From Brasenia schreberi (taxonomy: Eukaryota > Streptophyta > Magnoliopsida > Nymphaeales > Cabombaceae), in contig JAYKKT010000056.1 in NCBI GenBank assembly GCA_036023115.1, forward strand, positions 1,816,001-1,880,000: 64,000 nt of DNA. The letters are read 5' to 3'. Shown piece by piece: positions 21,801 to 35,041 of this stretch. The notes under the pieces were generated by a model, which saw only the letters and a list, made by a program, of their open reading frames with translations, made no database searches and was not told the origin of the DNA. The first letter of the stretch is position 1. The number at the start of each line of letters is the position of its first letter. The position numbers were made by a program, and so were the translations under genes.

Positions 21801-24800
21801 CTATGTTTGATGGATATAAGTAAGTTCTAGAGACTACATATCCAAATTGATTATACGTTTTTAGTTAATTTTATATGTATTACTGAAAAATGAAAAATTA
21901 AGCATAGTTAGTTTGCTCAATTTTCAGAGCGATGGAAAATTGATGGAGATAGTTACGCAAAAAACTAATGTAGGTTGGTTAAAATATAGAGTTGCATAAG
22001 GTACTCTATGTGAAAGTTGAAAGATAAATATTATAGAGCAACAATTAGACCTGCTATTGTTATATGGTTCCAAGTTTTTGGCAGTTAATTATCAACATAT
22101 AGAAAAAATTGTTCATGCTCGAAATAAATATGCTAAGATGGACGTGTGGTCACATTAGGAAGGACTATATATATAATGAGGTTATTACAAACAGACTTAA
22201 AGTGATACCAATAGATGATAAAATGAGAAAAAGTTGTTTAAGATGGTTTGGACATGTGAAAAAGCGACTAAAGGAAGCTCCGGTAAGAAGGTACGAGAAA
22301 CTAAAGGGTGAAAATATTAAAAGAGGAAGAGGAAGACCACAAAAGTGTTGAAAGGAAACAATAAATAATGATCTATCTTATGCTGGAATTAACTATCAGC
22401 ATAGCACATGATCGAGCTCTATGAAAACAAAGAATCCATGTAGCCGACCCCATCTAGTAGGAGAAAAAGCTTAGCTGTTGTTGTTGTTAGTTTGCTTAAT
22501 TTTTCAGATGGCTATTAGATATTAATATTATGTACGTGCCCTTTGAAGTTTGAACTTTGAAACTTTGTTGGTAATGCTTTTGCTTTGATTAAATCATCAA
22601 ATGTTTTGATTGGATATCCAAATGCATATGTACAACTTCTTTCCTTGTTTTAGGAACTTTTTCATGTATGGATAATTATTTAATTTAGTTGTTAATTTGA
22701 CATAAAGTAGAATTTTCCTAAATTTTGTGATTTTTAAAAGGTTTTTTAATAAAGGATGGTTAGGCATAGGATATCAGCCATGTTGTATCCAGGAACTGAC
22801 CAATATGGGTACAACACTGGTCCATACCACTACCGATATCAATAAGACTTAACAATGCATCAAGTTGCGAATGCCAAACAAAAATGATGTCCCGAACAGG
22901 TGGCTTTCCACAATGATTAAAAGAGAACTGTTAGATTTGCGGTGAAGAGAGCAGGAAAGAATTGTGCCTGAGCAATAACAATGCAGAAAAGCCTTGGTTA
23001 TAAACTCGATTACAGTTTCCCAGAATAAAATTTGGCAACAGCATCAATGCTAACTACAGCTACCAACATAATAACTTTCCAATCGTTTTTGGAACAATTT
23101 ACTCTGTAGTGGTAAGTTTACCATATGCCCCTTCTTAATGTTATTCTCTCACATCTCTTGAACATTTATAATTAGGATAAAATATTAGAAGACATTCATT
23201 TCTTCTATAAAACTTATATTTCAGGAAAGCTCAACTGAATGTAAAAGTAGATGATGCCTCAGGTTCCCTACCCATCTCCAAACAAAAATCCAAGACCTGA
23301 ATAGGTTAATAGCAATAAAAAGTGCTCAATCACACCATAGATCTACTATTTGGAAATGCATTCTTACGAAAGTCAAGATGGATCTCCTTGATCAAAGTCT
23401 ATTGAGCCTGGATAATGATAAATGGTAAAACTCTTCAGACTTCACCATACGTACTTTGATTGGCTAAGTCAGATAAAAGATATCTGTAGCAATCCAAGTT
23501 AATAGCGAATCCTCAACCCTTGTGTCAAGTGAATATGCAAGCCACGCTGTTTGTATGTGCACTGTAAGAAGTGCATCAGCTGCACAACTGCAGCTACCCT
23601 TCTAGTGGTTAAAATCCCACATATGTTATGACATGGTTCTGTTCTGGCATGTCACTGACTAGCACATGTTATCCTTGCATTATGGTGTTAGTGTTCACAA
23701 CAAAACCATATGACTGGTCCCTGTATCACCTACTTCTAAATTATCAGAACCAAAACCAAGCTTCCTACAACACTAGCTAGGATGGCTACAATTCTAGTCT
23801 TCTACCATAACCATCTACGTCTCAGTTTATCTTCTGGTGGAGCCACACCGACTTGTCCTCTAGTAGTCTTGTAATAAGGGTCATCGTCCCTTGTTGGCCC
23901 ACACACCCACCTTACCATCTTCACCGCATCTAGTGATTAACCTAACATTCAACACCATACATATTGCTTCTCTTACGAACTCCTACTTGATAAAATTTGC
24001 CCTTCAAATTGAATAATGGCGTCTGGTCACAAGGAACAACTAATGAACCTCCCAGTAGCCAATCCAGCAACAGTTTTACATGTCATATTTCCATTAATCC
24101 TCTCATTTTGTTGAAACACTGACTCTAAGTACTTAAAATTACCAAGATAAAGTCTATCAGTTCTAATTTCTGGATCTTGTCTGTCAACAAATTAAAACCT
24201 ATTTTCACATATTAGATTTGTTCCATTAAGTTGAAAGCCATTAGCTTCTAGGGTTTACTCCAGAGATCAAGTTTTCTACTGACTCCTTCACCATGCAATA
24301 CAATGACATATTTGGTATATTCTTACCATGTGCTTATTTGGAACTTCCTGTCCTGTCCAGATTCAACTTGTATACAGCAGAACATGAAGCAACAGAATCA
24401 GCAAAGTTGTTAAACATATTGAAGGACCATAACATGTAATCCAGCATACCTGTTGACATCCTGGGAAAGTCTTTGTCCCAAGATCGGATGCCAATGCATC
24501 CTTTGCTTGTGCCAGTAGAATGAAATAAAACATCATCCGTTTGAGGAACAAAACCCAAAGAAAAGAGAACTTTAGGGTGTGATTTCGTGAACTTGAAAAT
24601 GGAGCACAGAGCCAGAGATAGCACTGGAGAAGCAAGCAGAAAATTTGGTATCTGTTTTAGTTGGAAGTATCTCAAGAACCCAACGCCCCTGCACCACAAG
24701 ATCAAGGGATAAATGAATTACATTTGAAGCATAAGGAGTTAGTTTATAACTTACTGTTGTTTGCACAAATTTTCTTTGTAAGAAAACAAAATTGTGCGGA

Positions 24801-27800
24801 TGTCAAATGGTCAAATAATGTGCAAGAATTTTCAAGACTTCCCATAGAGTAAAAATTCTGAACAACTCCTCTAAGAATGGATGCCAAACATGAGTTCACC
24901 TTGCAACATGGATTGTCCAGAGAATTATCAATATCAAACAGGTTCTGAACTGATGACCTTAGCTTTATGATTGTTATCGAAAAAACATATTCTAACTAAT
25001 CCACTCTCTTATCAAAGAAACTTCAAGGGTCAATAAGATGAAAAGCAAAACAGATGCACTGAAGAACTTAAAAGAAATGGAGTAATAGTTCATGTACCTT
25101 TATGCCTAAAACAATTTTGGGAAAGGTTCTTAAGAAAGTGGAGAAATGCAACTTACAGTGACACACTGTCCAAGAATCAATGAAGGCTGAAAATTTTCTT
25201 AACCACGCTGGAAACTGAAAGGGAGTTTTCACAAAATGACTTGTCGAAATACACGAGGGATTGCGTAACTGTATTAATCACCATTAAAGCTTTTGCTATT
25301 TATCCTTTAAGGATAACTGGACTTACCAGTAATGACTTTGAATAAAACCATACAAGTATGGCACTCTGGATTTGCACCAAGGCCTCAGTTCCTCTGATGG
25401 ACTTCTTCTACAAATGTTATAGAACCCATATGCTTGAAATGAAATAAATGGCAAGAAAACAATAAGAGATTGGAGAATTGTGCCAAAGACAATCTGCAAT
25501 GCCAACTGTAAAAGAGAGGATTATTATTTTGCGGGGAAGTCTACTGAAAGTTGGCATCATCTAAATATTACATGAAAGACTACATAAAGGATTCAGAATA
25601 TGTGAGTTGAATTTCCATCTAAATGTGTGCACAGTTGGACCGTAGAAAATTTACAATTTGCTGCTTTATTTCCTCACCTCACTCACATCTGTATAAAGCA
25701 CATACAAATCCACCTAAATATACTACCTTCTACCAGATGCTATATTTATGAAGCAGAGTGTCAACTATTAACTAGATTTCTAAAGCATGACAAGAATTCA
25801 TATGCAACTCGAGAATTGATCATAAAGAGATGTAGCTGATACTAGATGCTCCTGTTTCTGATACTGATTGCATTATGAGCAGTTCATCAAATGAAAAAAA
25901 ATTGTCAATCTTTTAACTCAAGCCCCCAAACTAGCTAATCCTTATTGGAAGAATAGTTGCAATGATGCAAAAATGGATACGAGAAGTGATGCATGAAGCA
26001 CAAGCAGGGACATGAATGGTTATGGAATCAATGGATGTGATGCACAGAGTGCTTAGGAAGTGATGGTGAAAAAGCAAAATCAGTGTCACTGAAACAACAT
26101 GTCCTCAGGAGATGAAGTGAAACAAGGACGAACTTAAGCAAAAGAAAATAATTGGTGGAAACCCTTAAAGAAATTCTTGGATCTATAAGTGCTCCCCAAT
26201 AAGGTGAAATGACAAGAAAAGTACCTAAGGAGTGTACCAACAGAAGAAATTGAAACCAAAAGGCAGTTAGTTGATTTCATCCATCCTTGTACGGTTTTCA
26301 TTGAATATTAAAAACACAACCAAATGTTTGATATTTACCGGTGAAAACAAATTCAAGATGTATTATATACTCCTTGTGCACTCATTTTGCTCATAAATGA
26401 ACTTGGTTTTGTATGATGGTCCAGAAGCCAAATGGATTTTCCGGCCAAGATCCAACTACTGGTTTCTGTTGCAGCTCCTCGTCCTATCCATCATTTTTAA
26501 CTTCCTCCATCTTATCCACAAAATCTCTCATTTTGTGACCAAAATGATCTTTTATATGGTAAGTTTTGATTTGGAAGGGAATCACAATTGCTGGACCATA
26601 CTGGTTGTGTTAATAATAAGTACAACCAAGTTAAAAATGGAGGAAGTTAAAAATGATGGATAGGACGAGGAGCTGACCCATACAGGGTATATCGTATGAT
26701 ATAATGTGTATTGTATTGTGAAAAACCATGATACGATATGGGGACCTCTATCGTGACTGTATCGGCATTGTAGGTCGTATTGCCCGTATCATACGATATG
26801 AGAATACGCCCTATTTCTTTTTAAATCCCCTACACAAACAGAACCCTATGTTTCTCAGGGGTTTGGCTTGTATTTGAGGTTGCTCCAGACTCTCATTGCT
26901 CCACAACAACTTCCGGCTAGGGAGAAGCATCTCTAAAGTCTCTATTCCAACGATACCATCACTCTGACGACAATAACAAGGATAATCCGATGGTTGTGGT
27001 ATATGATTTTATCCTCTTTTTATATGTGTATTTTGTATCTTATTGTGTTATTTAATTTTTTCTTTTTTAAATGACAATATATGAAGTGAGTGGATATCTG
27101 GATATCTTTTCGTTTTATTTGTGGCAATCTATGAAGTGAGACACTCTCTTTCATTGTTTTGGTGGTTTATGAAGTGAAGATTAGAGATTTATGAAGTGCT
27201 TATATTTTAAATTTATCAATTTCGATCGAAACATCACATAGGAAAGACTAAAAAAGAGGTGGTTCCTTGCACGGGTAAAGTTAGGAGAGTGTTAGAAGGC
27301 ATTAAATAACAATATTTACATATGATTGAGAATACAATTAAAAAGATGCAAGAAAAAAAAGATGCAAGGATGTTTGAGGAAGAGGATGTTGGACTTGGTG
27401 GTGGTGATGATTATAATATCCCTTCTAATGATAGGATACAGGTTGGTAGTAGTAATTCTCAACCACCAACCAGGAGAAAGAGTTGTTAAAGAGGTTGTAA
27501 GTAGTAGAATTGGAAGATCTTATTCTAGCATGCAATCTTTTTTTCTCCTAGTACTACACCAGGTGCTCAATAAGGAATTTGTGTTGTTATGGCTTTAGAG
27601 CAATTGTATGGGCAGGCAAACCTTGTAGTGGGGAGACGGTTTTATAATGCATGCATTCCATTTAGTGTGACAAATTCCTTTTATTTTCAAGTAATGGCAG
27701 ATGTTATTACTAACATTAGTCCATGGTATAAGATATCTTATAATAAGTTGAGAAAAAAACTATTATATAAGACCATCCTTGAAGTCCAAGATTATTGTTT

Positions 27801-30800
27801 GACTTTGAGGGAATAATGGAAGTAGACCAGAAACACTATCATGACAGACGAATGAATAAATAGGCAAGAAAACAATTTATTAAACTTTTTTTTTATATTG
27901 TCCATAAGGACTTTTGTTTTTGAGATCACTAGACAAGTAAGAGGAGCACCATACTTAGAGAGGTTCTAAGGCAAGAATTTAATAAGGTGATATTGGAAGT
28001 TGGGCGTGAAAATATAGTCCAATTAATTATAGACAATGCAACTAAATATAATTAATTATAGATAATGCATCTAACTATAATGCAATTAGCTGACAGTTAT
28101 GAGACTTTTTATTGGACTATATCTCATTTTTTAGGATATTGAAGAGACAGATGAGGTAAAGGCAACAACTGAGTTCTCTTAAGATATCACTAAATTTATT
28201 TATAACCATGCATTTTTATTATGTACAATGAGGAGATATACAGATAGTACATAGCTCCTTCGTAAGACTACTACTCGGTTTGCAACTAATTTCTTTTCAG
28301 TACAAGCCTCGTAAACAAAAGCAAGTCTTGAAGAAAATGTTTACCTCATATGAGTGACAACAATTTGTAGAGTTATCTCAAAATAAAAAAATAGAAAACA
28401 TAATGATATTTCAGAGATGATCTTCAAGAGTACATTTTAGAACTCCTATATTAGATTATTAGAGATCATATGCCCTTTGGTTAAAGTTTTGAGATTGACC
28501 GATAGTGAGGAGAAGCCATCTATGTGCTATCTTTATGAAGCCATGGATAGGGCTAAAGAAGCTATCAAGAGTAATTTTAATAAAAGAAAGAGTGATTAAT
28601 GTGAAAGATTATTAATAATAGATGGAACAAACAGTTACATCAACCTATTCATGCAACAACTTACTACCTAAATCCAATGTTTAGGTATTCTATAACTTTA
28701 AAAGGGACAATGAGGTTAATAAAGATATCATTGATTACATAGACAAATTAGTTCCTCACGAGATAGTGTAGATACTATCCATCAAGAGATAGAAATTTAC
28801 GATAATGCTCTTCACTTGATGGGATTGCCTATAGTCATTCGCAACCGTACTAATATACACCTTGGTAAATTATTCATATTAGTATTTAAGTTTCTTAAAT
28901 CTTATATTTATAGTGGAATAAATCTTTATATTTGCCTTTTTTTGTTAGATGTTTGGTGGACCAGGTTTGGAAGTGATTGCTTAAACTTGAGAGATTTTGC
29001 AATAAGTGTTCTGAGTCAAACCTGTAGTACAACTAGTTATGAAAAACATAGTGTCTTTGAATATATATACACAAAAAGTACAATAGATTGGAATATAAGT
29101 TGCTTAATAACTTAGTTTTCATCCACTGCAACTTGCAACTTTGACTGAGGTAATTAAGGATTACTTAGTAATTAAGTATTCAATTTAATGTTTCAATTTA
29201 TTAAGTTTTTATTCTTGATTTTTTTAATTTTAATTTTTATTTACTTATCATTCTTTCAAGCGGACATAGAAATTAAAATTGGCACACATTGCATTCCCCA
29301 AAAGGAAAGTTTTAAATACCTAGGGTCAATTTTTCAGAGTGATGGAAGAATTGATGGAGATGTTAAACATAAAATAAATGCTTGTTGGTTAAAATGGAGA
29401 GGAGCATCAGGTATTCTTTGTGATAAGAAGATACCATTAAAATTAAAAGGTAAATATTATAGAGCAATAATTAGGCCTGCCATGTTTTATGGTTCTGAGT
29501 GTTGGGCAGTTAATCATCAACATGTACAAAAGATGTATGTGACAGAAATGAAGATGTTGAGATGGATGAGTGGTCATACAAGAAAAGACCGTATACATAA
29601 TGAGGTTATTAGAAACAAATTAGGAGTGGCACCAATAGAGGATAAAATGAGAGAACATCGTTTAAGATGGTTTGGACATATAGAAAGAAGATCAAAAGAA
29701 GAACCTGTAAGAAGGTTAGAAAAACTAAATTTGGAAAGTATTAAAAGAGGTAGAGGACGACCACAAAAGTGTTGGAAAGAAACAATAAAGAATGATCTAG
29801 CTTATTGTGAGTTAACTGCTAACATGGCACACGATAGGGATCTGTGGAAACAAAGAATCCATGTAGCCGACCCCGTCTAGTATGGGAAAAGGCTTAGTTG
29901 TTGTTTGTTTGTTTGTTTATCATTCTTTCAAGCAATTAAGAAAGTTAAACTCAAGTAGGTACGAAAACCAATTTGATCCGATAAGACTTGATAATTTCGA
30001 TATCTTAGAGGAGTGGATTATCGAAAATGACGAAGAAACTACACTCCTAATTGAAGAATATATTAATGAATCAATTTGGAAGTTGGGTTGACAAGGGGAT
30101 GATGATACTGATTTTGCTATTGAAGGGGGTAAATATCTTGAACAAGGAGGAGAAAAAGATAAGATTATTTAGTTGATGACCCAGATTATAATATGTAATT
30201 CTTCTTTTTAATTATGAAAGTTGTAATTTTGCTACTTCTTTAAATATAAAGATGTTTAAATTTGAGTGGTGAATAATGAATGTTTACTCAACTTTTGAAT
30301 TACGGGAATTGTTTAGAAATGTCTGAATTTTTTGTGAATTTTTCTAATTTTTTTTCTATTTTTGGTATTTTAAAACTATTTTTTACGATACGATAGAATA
30401 CACTTTTATCGTGGAGCAAAACAATAGAGGATATGATACAGTACAAACAACACTGGTCTAAACCTTTTAAGTTAGTCTATTTTGATGTTTGGAGTCCATG
30501 TCATGTTATTTCTTTCAATGGTTGTAAACATTTTGTTTTCTTTATTGATAATTGTACTCGCTTTACTCTTGTTTACTTAATGAAATCTAAAGATGAAGTT
30601 GATACAATCTTTCCTATGGTATGTAACTTTATTGAAAAGCACTTTGCTCAAATAATGAAGGTGAATATGTCCTATCAATTAAGAGGCTACCTTCACAAAT
30701 ATTGTATTATGCACCAAACAACTTATTTTAATACCTCATGGTCACAACAAAATGGTATAGATGAAAGGAAGAACAAACATAATTTTGAAATTACTAGAAC

Positions 30801-33800
30801 CCTGATTATTGGGTGTAATGCTCCAAAATCTTATTAAAGTGATGTAATTCTTACAATTGTTTATCTCATTAAAGGATGCGAGCTCTGTCCTAAATGGGGA
30901 GTCACCATACGTGGTCCTTAATCCTAGAAACAAGTTGTTTCATGTCCCACCTCATATATTTGGGTGTATTTGTTATGTCCATGTTCATTCTTACGTCGGA
31001 GATAAACTCGATTCTAAGGATATTGATGTGTGTTATTGGTTACTCTCAATCCTAAAAGGGATAAAGTGTTATGATCCAGTGAGTCCAAAAAAACTCCCTC
31101 TGGATGCCATATTCTTTGAGTTATTCCCTACTCCTGTCACATGGGTGCGGGATATGGCAAATTTCAAAAATTTTGGGTGCGACAACACCAGTGTTATCCG
31201 TATCGCACCGTATCGTATCGTATCGTGGGCCACCACACCACGATACGATACAGGGGCCCGTCTCGTAAATGTGGGTGTATCGCACCGTATCACACGATAC
31301 GGTGCGTATCGCCCAACGCCCTGGGACCCTTATAAAGGGTCCCGGGCCGACCAAAACCCGTGATTTTTTGTGGGTTTCCTCTCTTCTTTTGGGTTCCTCA
31401 AGCTCCCTAAGAGTCGGTTTTCGCCTCCTTGGTGTTCAAAGCTCTAAAATCGTGCCCTACGGTTTTCGTGCAAGCCTCCAAACTCGGATTTAGGTATATT
31501 TTTAGTGTTTTTTTCATTTTTTTCTTTTATATGTGTTGTTTTTTGTGTTATTTCATTTTTTTTTAATGACAAAATATGAAGTTATTAAGTATGTGTATAC
31601 GATTTTTATTGCATTCATGAAGTGGGAGACACTCCAATTGAGTGTTATTTGAAGATTGTGAATTTATGAAGTGCTTTTATTTTCAGGTTTTTGTTTGAAT
31701 TAAAGTACTCCATTGAGATGGCAGGAAGGGGTGGTAGAGACTCCCATTATCGGTCTGATGATCCGGCATGGCAGTGGGGTATACCAGTTGAGGGTTCCAG
31801 GTTAAAAATTAGATGCTTATTTTGTGAAAAGGTGATTAGTGGTGGAATTTCAAGGTTGAAACACCACCTAGTAGGAACCAGAAAAGAAGTTGCTCCATGC
31901 ACAGGCAGAGTTAGAAGTGTGCCAGAAGGTATTAAATGGCAATGCTTGCAGATGATTGAGAGCATACAGGAAAGGAGACAACAAAAGGATGATTTTCAGA
32001 TGTGTGAAGAAGTTGATGATGTTACTGCCACTAGAGTTGGATTCACTGATAGTTTGCTTTCAGATGCTAGAACAGAGATTCATAGTAGTAGTTCGCGAGC
32101 ACCTAGCAAGGGAAAGAGGGTTGCAACTGAACTTCTTGTAGAGAAAGTTCAGGAAGGAGTAAAGGAAGAACTTCTTCTACAATACATTCGTTCTTTCCTC
32201 CTTCCACTACACCTGGTGCTCAACCTAGAATTCGTGCTGCTATGGCTTTAGAACAACTGCATGATCAAGCAGACCTTGCAGTGGGAAGATGGTTTTATGA
32301 TGCATGCATTCCATTTAATGCAGCAAACAGTTTTCATTTTCAAGCAATGGCAGATACAGGATGCCCTCTTATCAGAAGTTGAGAGGGAAGATATTAGATC
32401 AGACCGTCATTGAAGTGCAGCAATATTGTTCAACTTTGAGACAATCGGGGAAGGAAACGGGATGCACTATCATGGCAGATGGATGGACCGATAGGCGAGG
32501 AAGGACATTATTAAACTTTCTTATATATTGTCCTAAAGGACTCATGTTTTTGAGATCTCTAGATATGTCAGATGAGAGGTACACTGCAGAGATCCTACAA
32601 CAAGAATTTGATAAGGTTATACAGGAGGTTGGGCTAGAAAATGTAGTCCAATTGATTACAGATAATGCAGCTAACTACAAAGCAGTTGGGAAGGAGTTAG
32701 CTGATATTTATGGGACTTTCTACTGGACACCATGTGCAGCCCATTGTTTAGATCTCATCCTCGAGGACATTGGTGAGATGGATGAAATAGAGGCAGAAAC
32801 TCAATGTTGCCAAGATATTATAAAATTCATTTACAACCATGCATTTGTTTTGTGTATGATGAGGAGGTACACAGAAGGTGCAGAGCTTCTTCGCACAACT
32901 GCAACTCGGTTCGCAACAAACTTCTTATCTGTACATAGTATTGTTAGACAGAAGCAAGCTTTAAAAAGAATGTTCTCCTCAGATGAGTGGCAACAATTTG
33001 CAAAGTTGCCTCAAAACAGAAGGAATAGAAAGTTGAATGAGATTGCAGAAACAATTTTTAGAAGTTCATTTTGGAATGCATGTGTTAGATTATTAAAAAT
33101 TACCTTTCCTTTAGTGAAAGTTTTGAGATTGGCTGACAGTGAGGAGAAACCATCTATGGGCTACCTTTATGAAGCCATGAACAGGACAAAAGAAGCGATC
33201 AGAAATAACTTTAATGGAAAAAAGAGAGATTATGTGCCCGTGTGGAAAATAATTGATAGTAGATGGAATAAACAATTGCATCAGCCTATTCATGCATCAG
33301 CCTACTATCTAAACCCATCATTCAGGTACTCAGCAACCTTCAAAAGGGACAGTGAGGTTAATCGAGGAATCATTGAATGTATCGACAGATTAGTCCTTGA
33401 TGAGAGCATTGCAGATGCGATACATCGAGAGATGGAGATATATGATAATGCTCTTCACTTGATGGGTTTTCCTGTTGCAATTCGCAATCGCACTACGATG
33501 CGTCCAGGTAAATTGTTTATTTTCATATTTAAGTTTCATCTTACATTACTGTGGATTATGTCTATAATGTTTGTCTTTTTCTACAGATGTTTGGTGGAAC
33601 AGGTTTGAAACTGATTGTCCAAACCTTAAAGATTTTGCAGTGAGAGTCTTAAGCCAAACCTTTAGTGCAACAGGTCGTGAAAGAAATTGGAGTGTTTTTG
33701 AATACATCCATACAAAGAAGCACAACAGGTTAACACAAAAGACTAAATGATTTAGTTTATATTCGTTGTAACATGCGCCTTCGTGAAAGGTAATGTTGTA

Positions 33801-35006
33801 TTACTTTCAAATTTTCAATTCAATATTGTTTAACTTCAGTCTTCAATTGTTAATATTATTTACTAATTGTTTATCTTTGTTTGTCGTAGGCAATTAAAAA
33901 AAGTAAATAGAGAAGAAAGTCAGTTCGATCCAATAAGTTTGGATAATTTTGATATATTAGAAGATTGGGTTATGGAAGACACTGAAGAAAATGCCCTCCT
34001 AACTGAAGAAGACGTTGCTTGGATTAATTTGGAAGGAGCGCAACAACATCAAGGAGATAGGAATTTGATTTCCAAGAAGAAGGTGTCGCTGATGATGATG
34101 AGGATCTGCAATAAGGAGAAGATGAAGATTATTTAGTTGATGATCCTGATTACAATTTGTAAAATGTAACTGTGTTTGTAATCTGTATTTCATTTTTTGG
34201 ATTCATAATATGTAAATTTGGATGCAATTGTTCAATGTTGAATGCTCAATCTGTACTAAACTTACAGTATATGAATTTAAAGCAATTACCAGATTTTTCC
34301 TGAATTTTTCTGATTTTTATGAAGACCTCGAGCCCAATCTGCGATTAGATAACTTTCAGGTCAGGGTTGAAGCTCCCAAGAATTAGAGTCTTTGACCTAT
34401 GATTGACTATATGTAATTCATGCCATCTCGTGCTATAAGTTGTAAATAGGCTAAAATTTTGTTGCTGAATAGTAAGACCTATATCTATAACTTTCATGTC
34501 TTCTGAATACTTTTCAGAATGTCTGAGCTTTAATGGATGATATTGGGCTTGCAATTCGAGAATAGAGGAGGCAATTGGGCCACAAGCGGTGTCCTGTAAA
34601 ATAATTTGAATGTATCTGATTATAAAAATGATATTAGTAGGACTCAATTAGATCCATTTAAAAGAAATTATCTACATTTATATGATACTGATTTAGATAC
34701 AGGTAGCATCATTTAAAAACTTAGCAATTTAAATGCAGGTGTTTAATCGCTTTATTGGTTTCAGCATTGTGCAGTCGATGATAAAAGTATAGGACCGGCT
34801 GTGTGTTATTTAATCACCATCGGTCAATTTCAACCACACTATGCCCAGCAATCATAATAAGATCGTTGAAATAAATGAATTAACATGTAATGTAGATAAA
34901 TGAAATGGTGTTGAAATCTCTGGTGTTCAATATAATGAAGAGTGTCGCCATTGAAAACAATGATGTATGACTCGTGTTTATGGCCCAAAAAATATGATGC
35001 CCCCAA

Positions 35007-35041
<35 letters not shown>

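Larger units (their letters stand above)
26676..30454 (+). mobile_element. Decayed hAT transposon (hAT-4)
   Basis: Same family as hAT-1. The right end (CAAACAACACTG, 30454) and the GATACGATAG-rich subterminal region are present; the left end after MITE-Z is AT-shifted (TATCGTATGATATAATGTG) and its exact terminus is not clear. The expected right 8-bp duplication, GTCTAAAC, has no matching copy on the left. An RTE fragment is inserted near its last coding exon. Confidence 0.75.

Noticed and set aside
30857..31363. Long open frame through Copia integrase into hAT-3
   Set aside because: Only the first part is integrase; the rest is transposon terminal repeat read in frame by chance.
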